Source of the DNA: Emiliania huxleyi CCMP1516
Taxonomy: Eukaryota > Haptophyta > Isochrysidales > Noelaerhabdaceae
Reading direction: 5' to 3'
Length of the DNA: 64,000 nt
Assembly: GCF_000372725.1 (NCBI RefSeq)
Contig: NW_005199770.1
Span: forward strand, 924,476-988,475
A program made the position numbers and the translations under genes. Shown here piece by piece: positions 1 to 10,140 of this stretch; the stretch's first letter is position 1; each line of letters opens with the position of its first letter. The notes under the pieces were generated by a model. It was given only the letters and a program-made list of their open reading frames with translations. It was not told the DNA's origin and made no database searches.

Positions 1-1650
1 GGTTGGGGGGGCCCAGAGGGCCCCTCGCGGCCCGCAGGGGCTTGTCCCGGCCCCCCCCCACGGCCCCGGGTGGTTGGGCCCGGGCCCCCCGAAAGGGGAA
101 GGTTCCCCCCGCACCCCGTTGGTTAAGTGACCGGTGGGGGGCAAGTGACCCAAAGGCTCCCCCCCCCCCCCTTTACCCACCAGACCCCCCCCCCCCCCAA
201 ACCACCCCACCCCACCCATCCCCCACCCCCACCCAGGTTGATCCCCTCCTCGATGCCGCCGTCGATTGCGTCGATGTGCTCGAGCTCGCATCCTTTGTGC
301 AGGCCCCCCCCAGGCGCCCCTACGGCGGCGCGCAGCGCCGCTGCACCCCAAACAAAAACGCGCGCGCAGCGCGCGCCAGCGGCGCGCAGCGCCGCCGCAG
401 GCGGCGGACAGCAGGTGCGCAAATTTAAACGCCATTTTCGGTTTCGCACTTTTGCCAAAATCTTCAAAATCCGGTACAAATCGACTTAGGAGATTTTCCG
501 TGCGCAGCCGGTGGGGCCCATGGCGGGGGCTGGCCCCCCGCTGCCAGGCGGCCAGCCAAAAATGTTATAAACACCAAAATTGGGTTTACATAGTAAACTG
601 CTTGCCAGAGGCCTCAGCAACTTTGTACATCATTTTGGTCCTTTCTGTGTGGGCATGAGAATCGTTGCCTCGCTTGTGCCTTGTCGCCGTGACGCCCCGT
701 GAGCGTGACCGGTCTCTCGCTCTCTCGGCTCTCGCGCTCCTCGTCTCGCGCGGGTCTCCGGGACCGGGTGCCAGCCGGGTCGGCGACCGGTCGGAGAATC
801 GCCGTTCCCGTCCGCATGTACGAAAGCCATACGTACCCATATGCCGTCCCCGCGCCGGCCGCCGCGCGCCGGGCCTTTTGGCGCTTGCGCTTGCGCTTGG
901 GCCTTGGCCGCGTGCCCGTCCTTAAAGGGGCGGGGGGTCAGGATATCACGATTTTAGCGCTTTAGTCAGCAAGCGCGAGCGACCGCTCCGGCGACAGCCG
1001 CCTTGTTTTCTCCGCCGATAACGATTGGCATGGGGTGGGGGCCCCAACTCGTGGTAAGGCCACTAGTTTATCGTAGGGTACTCACGGATACCTCTCCTGA
1101 GTCCCTCTCGTGTGCCCTCGCGCACATCGCATGCGGTCTTCACTCAGCCTCCGCTGCTGTGAACACCAAACTTGCACTTCAGCTGGTGCGCGCTTTCGCC
1201 GCCTACTTTCGCGAGCGCGCTTGGCCCTTGCTCCTCATGCGCGGCGCTCTCGCTGCGCTCTCTCCCTGCTCATGGGACCTGATGCCGCGCCACCTCTGTG
1301 GCCGCTCCATCCTCTCTGACGGCGCCAGCCCTCCGGCTGCGCCATCTCTCTTTGGTGTCGGCAGCATATCCGGCCCCCTCCAGCGCAATCACCAATATAT
1401 AGCCTCTCTCCAAGCGCCATTCGAACGTTCCCACCAGGTTCCCACCCTATCTGTGACGGTAACACCCCTACCTACCTATAAAGTAACACCGGCCCCCAGC
1501 CATTAGCATTACACCCGCACCGGCCACGACATACGTAGCGCGACGAACGGATCCGACCCGACGCACCTCTCCCCCATCGATGTCATGCGCCTACAACCCC
1601 GGGCTCTACATCAACCATGCATGACAAACCATGCGTGGCTACAGTTGTAA
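1..1650. other. Gene-free left margin
   Basis: I see no supportable gene here. The first 420 bases are C/G-homopolymer rich and give only low-complexity Pro/Arg frames; 700-960 is GC-rich with CT tracts. The frames near 1003-1506 lack a convincing start, domain or splice pattern. The stretch may hold promoter sequence, but no element could be identified. Confidence 0.5.
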
Positions 1651-1715
1651 TGTATGTTGTTGGGAAAACAAGACACAGAGCTCACACAGGATCACAGCGG
1701 GAGGAAAGCGGCGAG
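1651..1715 (+). repeat. Dispersed repeat, copy 1 (copy 2 at 6753-6818)
   Basis: A block containing ACACAGAGCTCACACAG followed by a purine-rich stretch (GGGAGGAAAGCGGCGAG) occurs here and again at 6753-6818 in the same orientation with only a few differences. Both copies follow a TATGTTGTT run. No coding potential. A further unit, GGTGTACCTGTGTTAG plus flank, lies at 1734-1773 and recurs at 31612-31651. These look like pieces of one old dispersed element. Confidence 0.65.
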
Positions 1716-1780
1716 TCACGTCACACTTCTTTTGGTGTACCTGTGTTAGTGCCAGTGCGCGCCAGTCCCGTGCCCAGTGT

Positions 1781-2080
1781 ATATAAATAAATAAATAAAA
1801 CGCGCACGCCAAACGAGGGGTGGGAGAAGGACAGGGTCCCCACCTGCACACGAGCAGGATCTTGTAAGGACGATCAGGGACACAGGGGAACGGGAGCGGG
1901 GAGCGCATCGCGACGCGACACGGAGGGGGGCTGGGCAGGGAACCGCAGGGTTCACCCACACGACAGGGTCCCAGGGATTCCTCTCTCGTATAGGACAGGT
2001 TGCACCCGGCGGCACGGGGGAAGGCGCGGGCCTCCTACTGGTTGCGCTCTCCTAGTTCTCCTGCTCCTGACAAGGGACAG
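1781..2080 (-). mobile_element. SINE-like retroposon with 8-bp target duplication
   Basis: A 300-bp insertion bounded by direct repeats CCCAGTGT at 1773-1780 and 2081-2088. Read on the minus strand it begins CTGTCCCTTGTCAGGAGCAG and ends in a (TTTA)n tail next to one duplication, the layout of a non-LTR retroposon. It lacks terminal inverted repeats and coding capacity. The flanking sequence, with the insertion removed, resembles uninterrupted sequence at 31612-31675, which supports the boundaries. A second copy lies at 22026-22294 in the same orientation. Family unknown. Confidence 0.65.
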
Positions 2081-2206
2081 CCCAGTGTTGTGCGAGGGAG
2101 CGCATGCAAAAATTCTTTTGGCCAGGTGAGCCGGTTTTGCCAGTCGCCAGTCCTCGCCCTTGTCGTGCCAGCGTGCTGTGAGAGAGGCGAGGCCCCCGCC
2201 CAGCAG

Positions 2207-3313
2207 ATGTCGACGATGTTGTCGAGGCGGGTTGCAGGCGGTTCAGCTGTCTTGCCGTTTTCGATCTTGTCACTCTGCCTCCAGCCGCCGCGCTGCTCAC
2301 CACCGCGCTGCTCTGCCGGCGACGGCGGCTGGCGCTTCACCGCGATCCGCGGCGGTGTGCAGCCGGCTGGAACTGAGCTTTTGGCACTCGTCGAGCCGTT
2401 TGCTCTGCCAATGTGGGTGGGCGAGACACGCCTGGTGCAGTCCAGCGCCGCGCCATTGGACGGCGTGCGCCTCGAGCTCCTCCGGTCGGGGATGTCCTCG
2501 CCGCTCGCTCACGTTCCTGCGATCCAGGCGGCTGGAGGCACGGTGGTGCAGCGGGCCTACACGGGCGCGCTCGCCACCGAGGCTGTCTGCTGCCAACTCA
2601 GTGCTGAGGGCGCGCTACTGGTGGGCACCAGGCGGCTGCGCGTCGCCACGGTGGCGTCGTCGCGGCCTCAGCTGCGCCTGCGGTGCGAGGAGCTGCGCGA
2701 CGCCGCTGCGGACGCAGCGGCGGTCGAGTCCGCGCGTGCGCGCGCCGTCGGCCTCTGGGAGGAGGCAATCGGTCTCTCGCGCCTCGTCGCGGAGCGGCGG
2801 CTCCAGCGGCGCCTCTCCACGCTGGGCGGTCCAGCCTCGCGCATGGTGCTCTCGATGACGGCAGACGACCAGGCGGCCCTCCTCCGTGGCGCGGCCGGCG
2901 GCGAGCGCGGCGGAGGCGGCGGCCGCCGCGTGCGAAGCGCTCGCGACTTTGTGGACGAGGGGCGCTCGTTTGCGGAGGAGGCGGCGAGGGTGCGGTCGCT
3001 TCTGAGCGGCGCGGGCAGCGGCGCGGCGCCGCCCGCCGCCCTCGAGTCGCACATCGCGCTGCGGTGGGCGAGCGGCGGCGGCGAGGCGGCACACGCGGCG
3101 GCGAGCGGTGCGCAGAGAGTCGTGACGGGCGACACGCTCTCCCTCCCGTCTGGCGCGTCGAGCGAGGCGCTCTCTCTCTTTGCGACCGACGAGGCGGGCC
3201 GCTGGGCCGAGGCGGCGCGGCTGATCGAGGAGGGAGTGGCGGCGATGCGTGCCGAGGCGAGCCTGCTGACGCTGGGAGCGGATGCCGCCGGCGGCGGCGG
3301 CGGGGAGAGCTAG
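2207..3313 (+). CDS. Hypothetical protein, possibly LON substrate-binding-like
   Basis: Single-exon frame of 368 residues from ATG 2207 to TAG. The N-terminal stretch MSTMLSRRVAGGSAVLPF could be an organelle-targeting or signal sequence. Residues of about 60-160 carry a pattern (EPFALPMWVGE ... GALLVGTRRLRV) loosely like the LON substrate-binding (Lon N-terminal) domain of plant and algal LON-domain proteins. The C-terminal half is Ala/Arg/Gly rich and probably helical. The frame is open upstream to a TTG at 2000, but that part is SINE sequence and so not coding. Function is not established; the LON resemblance is weak. Confidence 0.5.
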   Translation: MSTMLSRRVAGGSAVLPFSILSLCLQPPRCSPPRCSAGDGGWRFTAIRGGVQPAGTELLALVEPFALPMWVGETRLVQSSAAPLDGVRLELLRSGMSSPLAHVPAIQAAGGTVVQRAYTGALATEAVCCQLSAEGALLVGTRRLRVATVASSRPQLRLRCEELRDAAADAAAVESARARAVGLWEEAIGLSRLVAERRLQRRLSTLGGPASRMVLSMTADDQAALLRGAAGGERGGGGGRRVRSARDFVDEGRSFAEEAARVRSLLSGAGSGAAPPAALESHIALRWASGGGEAAHAAASGAQRVVTGDTLSLPSGASSEALSLFATDEAGRWAEAARLIEEGVAAMRAEASLLTLGADAAGGGGGES

Positions 3314-3549
3314 CGGAGGGGATTTCGAATCGTGTCCTTGCTGCCGCGCGGGTCCTTTCTGAGAGTAGAGAGACAGAGTAGAGAGAGAGATTCGACCCAG
3401 TGACACGCTGGACGCATCCAGACGCTATGCGTTGGGGCGACGTTGAGACACCGCTCCCGGCCTGTATCGAAGACCGAACCCATCCCTCTTGGCGGCGGTC
3501 CGGTAGTTCTCCCCATTCACAGCCGTCTTATTTCTCCGCCATCGATACA

Positions 3550-5627
3550 ATGACACTTGTCCACACCGACACGGGACCCGTTCTCGGATACACGCGCGGG
3601 GCTTGCACCACCTTTCGCGCGATTCCGTATGCCGAGCCTCCGGTCGGGTCTCTTCGCTTCCGTCCTCCAGTCCCGATCCGAGCCTGGGCGGGCGTGCGAG
3701 ACGCCTCCGACGGCGTTGTCGAGCCCGAGTGCGTGCAGACGCCCGACGCAAACTCGTACGGCCTGCCTGGCTGGGCAGAGCGGCTCGAGGAGGCCATCGC
3801 TGGTGTGAGCCGGCGCACGATGAATGAGGACTGCCTCACTCTGACCGTCAGTACGCCCGATGTGCACTCATCGCTTCCGGTGATGCTGTATATCCACGGC
3901 GGCTCCTTCCTCTCCGGCAACAGCAACCTCTCGGGCGCAGCACACGTGGTCTGCTCGCGCGGCATCGTCGTCGTCTCCATCAACTACCGGCTCGGCGTGC
4001 TGGGAAACCTGGCTTTGCCGGAGCTGCTGGCAGAGAGCGGCACGACGGGCAACTACGGTCTGCAGGACCAGAGGGAGGCCATGCGCTGGGTGCGACGGAA
4101 TGCCCACGCTTTCGGTGGCGACGCCTCTCGCGTCACCCTCAGCGGCGAGTCGGCGGGCGCGATGTCTGTCATCGCACACCTGGCGCTGCCTCGCTCGACA
4201 TCCCTCTTTGCGCAGGCGATCGCCGCGTCGACGGTGCAGCCGAGAAACTCTGAAGGGCGCCCCTTCACGCCCGCAGCTGTGGGCAGGCCATCGCCATGTC
4301 GGGCAACGACGACTCGACGCCGCTCGGCGACGCCGTCGCTGCGGGCGAGCGGTACACTGTTTTGAGCGCGCGCTGCGCCGGCGGCGGAAGCGCGCGGCTG
4401 GCTTGCCTGCGCTCGGCAGCGAGTCGCGGCGGCGGAGGCCACGCTTGGGACGTGTTCGGCGACGCGACCGCGGTCACGCCCTTGTAGGCGGACGCGTGGT
4501 GGCTCGTCAACAAGCAGGGGCAGGCCTTCAACCAGTCAATGCGCGCGCTGCAGCCTCCGGTGGCAGATGGGTTCGAGCTCGCCAGAGGGGGCAGCCTCGC
4601 GGGCCTGTTTGCGGCGGGCGAGCTGCCCGCCCGCCCTCTCCTCATCGGGACCAACCGCGACGACATCTCCCTCTTCCTCGGCTTCACGCCCGCCGAGGCC
4701 CTGCCGGAGCTGCTCGGGCTGCCTATGGTGAACGAGCTCATGCTCCGCGAGTCGGTGCGCCGCGTCCGCCCGTAGCCGCATCGACCACCGTCACGACCGC
4801 CACGCGGCTGCCCAACGACGCTAGGTCCGCCGCTTCTTCCTAGACCTTTCGTAGACCTTTCTTAGACCTTTCCTGGAACCTTCACGACGCTAGGTCCGCC
4901 GCTTCTTCCCCGCGACGAGCCGCGCGAACCGGACTGCGGTGCTCGAGCGGTACCCCCTCTCCCGCTACCCGCCTGGCGACCGCTACCGGCGTGCCCTCTT
5001 CGACCTCTCCACCGACGGCTACTTTGCCTGCCCCTCGCGGAGGGTCGCGCGGGCGGCGGCGGCGCGCCTGCCCGGCCGCGCCTTCCGGTACGTCTTCTCG
5101 GCAGACCTCTCGGACGGCGCTTTTGCGCCCGGGCTGAGTGGCTGGCTGCGCCGCTTCCTCGACCGGGAGGTGCGGCCCGAGATCGCCCCCCCGATTACCC
5201 GAGATTTGCCGAGATTGCATCGACCACGAGGCGGGCCCGCAGCGAGGAGTTCGGTCGGTGGCGTCGTCAGCCTTTGAGGCGGGCGACTCTCTCCTAGGTG
5301 CGCCCTTGGCTGGGCGCGTACCACGGCGCGAACGAGGTTGTGTTTTGGCACGCCGACGACCGCGCCGCCCGCCTGAGCCCCGACGAGCGCGCGCTGGGCA
5401 GGAGGATGGTGGAGCATTGGGTCTCCTTTGTCAAGTCGGGCGCGCCGCTGCCTTCGTGGCCGGGCATGGGCGACAGGGACGAGCCCTTCCTCGAGCTGCG
5501 GCTCGAGGGCGACCGGCCGGGACGCGGCTGGCACGCCGACGAGTGCACGCTGCTGGAGCAGTTCCGGTTCGTGTGGAACCCACTCACCCTGAGCCACCGG
5601 CCGTTCCTCGAGCCAGTCGCCTCTTAG
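3550..5627 (+). CDS. Type B carboxylesterase (alpha/beta hydrolase), five exons
   Basis: Hydrolyses carboxylic esters. Exons placed by frame and family order: 3550-4215, 4287-4418, 4488-4754, 4894-5169, 5298-5627, giving 556 residues, a normal length. Visible: oxyanion-hole HGGSF near residue 116, nucleophile elbow GESAG (Ser201), LIGTNRDD, and catalytic His in GAYHGAN near 456. Introns 1 and 2 are GC-AG, 3 and 4 GT-AG, all phase 0. Splicing intron 1 after LFAQ gives LFAQ-AIAMSGN, as expected for the family. Exon and intron starts resemble each other at every junction (for example GTGCG at both ends of intron 4). No clear signal peptide. Exon 3/4 junction is the least certain. Confidence 0.85.
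4815..4909 (+). repeat. Exon-end duplication inside carboxylesterase intron 3
   Basis: A 26-bp sequence (ACGACGCTAGGTCCGCCGCT plus TCTTCC) occurs identically at 4815-4840 and 4884-4909. Between the copies are three TAGACCTTT units. Each copy contains TAG|GTCCGCC; the second is the acceptor and first bases of exon 4. The intron therefore contains a tandem copy of its own 3' border. Confidence 0.8.
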
Positions 5628-5762
5628 TCAGCGACTCACCTAGTAGTCGACTGTGAATAGACTGTGAATGTCTGACTGCCACTGTGCGATTTCGGGCCCG
5701 GGGTTGTGCGTTTATGCGCCGCGCTGTTTCTTTTGAGCATCAGGTAGCGCGAAAAGGTGTCC

Positions 5763-6487
5763 ATGCTCCTGCTCGCCGACAAGACTCTCCTATGCGTCCG
5801 GCACGGCGTGACAGAGATGAACGTCTACCTCTCATCCCACCCGTACGGCACCCTCGGCTTTGTCGACCCGGGTCTCTTTGACACGCGCCTCACAAAAGAG
5901 GGAGAGGCGCAGGCGGCGGGAGCGCTGCGTACGACGCACCAGCGTGCTCCAATCGAGCTCCTCGTCTCCTCGCCACTCACGCGCGCGCTCCGCACCGCCG
6001 AGCTTGGAGTAGGGTCGCTGAGCGGCGTGACCAAGACGGTCTCGCCGCTGCTCGCCGAGCGGAGGTACCTCTCCTCGGACGTGGGACGGAGCCCGCGCGA
6101 GCTTCGCGCCGAGTTTCCCGCCTTCTTTGCCGACGGCGGGGGCGAGCCGCTCGCGGAGCGGTGGTGGTGGGAGGGCAGCGCGGCCGAGGCGGCGGCGGCC
6201 CGCAGCGCGAGGCAGTCGCTACAGCAGCGGCGGCGCCTCCTTCCGTGGCGGCGGCCGCCTCCCGCGCCACTGCAGGGCGAGGCGCTGCCCGTCGAACCGG
6301 CGGAGCACTTTGTGCGGCGGATGCGCCGATTCCTCATGTGGCTCGAGCAGCGGCCGGAAAGGCGGATCGCCGTCGTTGCGCACTGGGGCGTGCATTACTC
6401 CCTCCTCGGCCGGAGATCTCTCGACAACTCGAGTTGGTCGAGTGCGCCGGCAGCGAGCTCGGCGACCCCGTGGCGCCCCCGTCGTGA
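5763..6487 (+). CDS. Histidine phosphatase (phosphoglycerate-mutase-like), frameshifted near the end
   Basis: Begins MLLLADKTLLCVRHG at ATG 5763; the RHG motif at residues 13-15 carries the phosphohistidine, and a second motif AVVAHWGVHYSLLG supplies the later catalytic His. About 240 residues, as usual for the RHG superfamily, with an acidic/Ala-rich and Arg-rich insert in the middle. After ...RRSLDN the frame reads SSWSSAPA and runs to 6635, but one frame over the sequence reads ELVECAGSELGDPVAPPS then stop at 6487, which looks like the family C-terminus (usually DNCEL). A single missing base near 6430 explains this. Substrate unknown. Confidence 0.7.
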
Positions 6488-6943
6488 GAATTTGGGGCAT
6501 GTAGACTGTGAAATGTCTCTCTCGTTTTTTTTCTCTACTCTGATATTACAAACCACAAAAATGATGTGTTCTGTGTTCATCGACATCGTTCATGTGAGTG
6601 TTAGAGTTGTTTGGTATCTAGATATTGACAATTGAGCTAAAAATCTCTCTCTCTCTCTCGTCTCTGATATTACAATGAAACGTACGTATAGTACGGCAAG
6701 TACGGGCTAAAGGTGCCGTACATACGGCTTTTAATGTGTTAGGTACCGTATGTACTATGTTGTTAGCAGATCAAGACACAGAGCTCACACAGAATCACAG
6801 CGGGAGGAAAGCGGCGAGACGTATGTGAAGGAGGTTGTTTTTCTTTTCCGCTTTTTCTCGCTTTGCGGCTGTAGTCTGGCGGCGGGCACGCACGTTGTGC
6901 TAGCGCAACCGCAAAAGGTGCCCCTTCAGCTGGATACTACGCC

Positions 6944-7651
6944 ATGCTGATCGAGGGCAAAAAGGCGCTCGTGTTTGGCGGGACCAGTGGGATTGGGCTG
7001 GCGGCATCGCGCTTACTGAAGCAACGAGGTGCCACAGTCGTTGCCGCGTCTCGTGACCCGTCCAAGGTGCCGGCCGTCATTGCGGCTGAGCTGAAGTTGC
7101 GACCGTGCGACGTTCTCGATGCCGCCGCCGTGAGCGCCCTCTGCGCGGACGAGGCGCCGTTTGACATTGTTGTGAGCGCTGCGACGGGCGGCGGTCGCGC
7201 CCTCGGGCCATTTCTCGAGATGGGGCTCGATGGCTACAAGGGGTCCTTTGACAAGCTGTGGGGATACGCAAATGTGGTCCAGTGCGCGGTGCCGCACCTC
7301 AGTGCAACGGGCTGCGTCGTGCTCGTGAGCGGGGCTCCAGCTCGCAAGCCGAAACCAGGCCAGGTGGCACTGGCGAGCGTCGGCGCCGCCGTCGAGCAGA
7401 TGGCGCGCTCCATCGCACGGGAGGTCGCGCCGCGCCGCATCAACGTGGTGAGCCCGGGCATCATCGCGACGCCGATGTTTGGGTCGGCGGACGGCACTAC
7501 GAACTCGCGGCTGAATGAGATGACGGCCGCCAACGCAATCGCGAGGCCTGGCCAGCCCGAGGAGGTGGCCAAGGGGATCATCTTTGCCATAGAAAACGAT
7601 TTTGTGACGGGCACGACGATTGACGTCGATGGAGGCTGGCTTTGCCCTTGA
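6944..7651 (+). CDS. Short-chain dehydrogenase/reductase lacking the YxxxK pair
   Basis: Single-exon, 235 residues from ATG 6944. N-terminal Rossmann motif GGTSGIG (residues 12-18) binds NAD(P)H, and the C-terminal part has the SDR signature IARPGQPEEVAKG...FVTGTTIDVDGGW. Where classical SDRs have Ser...YxxxK the sequence reads SGAPARKPKPGQVALASVGAAVEQ: neither the Tyr nor the Lys is present. Such non-canonical SDRs are known from bacteria. It may be catalytically different or non-catalytic. It lies upstream of the amidohydrolase/bicupin pair. Intronless, unlike most neighbours, which may mean more recent acquisition. Confidence 0.8.
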   Translation: MLIEGKKALVFGGTSGIGLAASRLLKQRGATVVAASRDPSKVPAVIAAELKLRPCDVLDAAAVSALCADEAPFDIVVSAATGGGRALGPFLEMGLDGYKGSFDKLWGYANVVQCAVPHLSATGCVVLVSGAPARKPKPGQVALASVGAAVEQMARSIAREVAPRRINVVSPGIIATPMFGSADGTTNSRLNEMTAANAIARPGQPEEVAKGIIFAIENDFVTGTTIDVDGGWLCP

Positions 7652-7857
7652 GGAGCATTTGCGGCGCGAACCGTGTGCATGCGCTCGCGCGCCGGCGGCC
7701 CCCGCGTGCTCGGCGCTCGCGCGCATAGAGGGGCCCTCTCTCGATCCACCCGCACCCCTCTGTGATCTGTGAACATGTCTGTGAATCAGTCTGTGTGTGA
7801 TACTCGTAGTGCAATGTGAACGTTGATGTATCCCCGAGACCCATAAAATAAAACGCA

Positions 7858-7897
7858 TCCCATAACCCTGGGTTTACTCCCATAACCCTGGGTTTAC
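7858..7897 (+). repeat. Short tandem duplication at a gene end
   Basis: CCATAACCCTGGGTTTACT occurs twice in tandem in the narrow space between two convergent genes. The second copy overlaps the stop codon (TTA on the plus strand, 7894-7896) of the minus-strand ORF. It resembles a telomere-type repeat only superficially. Confidence 0.6.
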
Positions 7898-8208
7898 TTC
7901 TCCTTTGGCAGGTCCAGTTGCTTCCACTGGTCGGGCTGGAATGCAACCACCTTGAAGTCGCGGGTGTTGATCTTCACCTTCGGTTCGAAGCCGTACTTGT
8001 TGGACACCGCCCCGTAGTGTGGATCGTCCCCGATCTCGAGGCGGTCGGTTGTGGGATCCCACGGCGCGTGGTACTGTTTCATCAGCACGTCCTGTCGGAA
8101 TGTCGACTGCTTGTACATCCACCGCGGGCCCCCGATGACCTTGCCAGGCCCGCTCTTCCAGTCGACCTCGACCACCTTGTGGCCCGCCGTAAACTCTGGC
8201 AGCTTCAT
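7894..8208 (-). CDS. Unrecognised small protein or terminal exon
   Basis: An open frame of 104 residues from ATG 8208, with normal codon use and a hydrophilic sequence (LPEFTAGHKVVEVDWKSG ... KLDLPKEK-like end, rich in Trp, Lys and Asp). The frame stays open upstream to about 8320 (TIRWDYHGDRLTQATT), so ATG 8208 may lie inside a larger exon. It follows the amidohydrolase stop (8325) on the same strand with almost no gap. I do not recognise the family. It could be a separate gene or an alternative last exon. Confidence 0.4.
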   Translation of the reverse strand: MKLPEFTAGHKVVEVDWKSGPGKVIGGPRWMYKQSTFRQDVLMKQYHAPWDPTTDRLEIGDDPHYGAVSNKYGFEPKVKINTRDFKVVAFQPDQWKQLDLPKEK

Positions 8209-8324
8209 ATCGAGTCCGACTGCAAACTTGCCGCGGTGCGTCGTCGCCTGGGTCAGCCGGTCGCCGTGGTAGTCCCATCGAATCGTTGCGGAGACACCCT
8301 CACCAGCTCGACTTGCTCTGTCCT

Positions 8325-10048
8325 CTATTTGCTAGCACGCTTCTTGTCGATGTTCAGTGCCAGTTCCCGCGTGAGCGGCACGCCCGTCCACTGCGCCACT
8401 TTCTCGCCCCGAAAGGGACGTCGTGTTGGCCAAGGCACTGTGAGGTCGACAGCGCGGCCCTTCGAGACGACTGACATAAGGTGGTTGCGGTCGTTCAGCA
8501 CACGGATGTCCTGAGCACGGGGAGGGCGGCGAAGGCGTCCACTCAGTGCCTATGGTGGCTAAGGCCCAAAGACCGGCACTAGGCTTCCTGCAGCGGGTCG
8601 GCGTCAACCACGAGAAGATCGGCGAGCTATTCACAGGCACAACGCAGTTGTCACGCAAAATCTGCGGAGCTGCCCTGCGACACGTCATGATCGCCTGCCC
8701 GGGCGCGATCTGGCCCACTCGGCCATCGAGCCGCAACGCTCTCGCCCCCTCCCGAGTTGCGCATGTAATTGCTTCCAGCGGAGTCATCCCGAGGTGCCTA
8801 TCAAGGCGAAAGGGGGAGTGCAACAGACTGCGTAGAGGCGGGAGGTGAGGTTGGAGGTGGGCGTCGCCTGACAAACACCTCCATCTCGCGGCCGTGCCAC
8901 TCACCGACGGGAGTGATGGTGAAGCCACTCTCGGAGCCGCACAGCATCGGGACACCCGCGTCATACGCCCGCCGCAGCATCACGCTCGAGTCCTCAATCT
9001 CGCGACGAAAGACCTCGATGAGCTCTGGGCTCGCCCCGGCCGCGGCGCCATACTCGGCGAGGTTGGCTTGAAACGTCAACGTTGGGCAAACGGGCACCAT
9101 CGCATCGATCACCGCCTCCAGCGCCTCCTCGTCCATGTTTGTAGCGTGGAGCAGCAGGTCGACCCCGGCCCTCGCCGCATCCCTTGTCGAGTCCGAGTTG
9201 CGGACGTGGGCCACGACCGGTGTATGCAGCGCGTGCGCAGTCTCCACCGCCAGCCGGATCTCGTCAATACTCCACACGCTAATTTCGCCACGGGAGATCT
9301 GGCGTGGGATTAGCCCGCTGATGTGAAGCTTGATCCAGTCTGCGCCGTGCTTAATCTGGCGCCGGACGGTGCGAACAATATCCTCGCCGCTGCGCACGAC
9401 CTGGGCGTATCCCCTCAGTCCATCTTCGGGAATCAGCCTCCCCGCGGTGCCACCCACAGCCGTGAGCAGCGCGTTGCCTCCGGTAGCCATTCGTGGCCCT
9501 TCGACAGCGCCGATCTCGATTGCGTCCCTCAGATCTGCTCCCACATTGTACAAGACGTCAGCGTCCAGAAATCCGGTGCACCCCGCAAGCAGCAGCTTCT
9601 TCACGTCTCTCGCTGCGAGAATGGCCGTGAGGCCCTCACTGGGTCGGTGAAAGAAGAGCTCGTCGTTCGACGATGGCTCCAGAAACGAGACGTGGCAGTG
9701 AGCATCAATCAGGCCGGGCAAAACCCACTGGCCGGATGCATCTATCCTGCGCACCGGCCCTCGCACCGCGTCTGCCCCCGGCAAGGGCGCGCCAACTGCT
9801 CCCGCCGCCTGGACAGCCTCAGGCCCCACCGATCGAATCTCATCCCCCACCACCAAGATCGCCTGACTGGAAACTGGGGCGGCGCCCGAGCCGTCAATCA
9901 CTGTGCCGCCCTCGATGAGCAGTGGAGCCGACGTTTCCGATCCAGCGGACGCAGGGATGAGACCCGCGTGCGGTTGCAGGAGTGCGTTGGCTGTGGCAGA
10001 GGAGAGGGTGGACAGGCGGCGAGGGATAGCAAGGCGACACGCCAGCAT
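8325..10048 (-). CDS. Metal-dependent amidohydrolase (imidazolonepropionase-like), four exons
   Basis: Exons 10048-8868, 8797-8695, 8626-8588, 8510-8325; 502 residues. Metal ligands HxH appear in LPGLIDAHCHV (His117, His119). Further family blocks: GADWIKLHISG, TPVVAHVRNSD, LLLHATNMDEEALEA, GSESGFTITPVGEWHGREMEVF, then GMTPLEAITCATREGARAL, VGQIAPGQ, ADLLVVDADPLQDIRVL. Introns start GC (8867), GC (8694) and GA (8587); the last gives PLQ-DIRVL, exactly as in the family. The first about 40 residues may be a targeting sequence. It hydrolyses an amide or cyclic amide, substrate unknown, and diverges from the bicupin with 92 bp between the ATGs. Confidence 0.85.
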
Positions 10049-10140
10049 AGGCAAGCAAGGGTGCCCGTCCCGTCATCGACAGCTCCAACCAAACAAGTTC
10101 GCGCTCCGGCCCGACGCCCTTGCCTTGCGGGCCAACTGGG
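10049..10140. promoter_or_regulatory. Shared intergenic region of a divergent gene pair
   Basis: Only 92 bp separate the ATG of the minus-strand amidohydrolase from the first in-frame ATG of the plus-strand bicupin. Both transcripts must start here or overlap the opposite gene. No TATA-like box or repeated operator could be recognised. The arrangement suggests shared regulation; that is inference. Confidence 0.4.

Noticed and set aside
1813-2015. Minus-strand open frames over the SINE-like element
   Set aside because: Not conserved between the two copies and no start context; element looks non-coding.
7858-7897. CCCTGGGTTTACT repeat as interstitial telomere
   Set aside because: Only two copies and the unit does not match TTAGGG/TTTAGGG arrays.
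8050-8278. Alternative frames overlapping the small minus-strand ORF
   Set aside because: The 7894-8208 frame has the better composition and an ATG; others are shadows.
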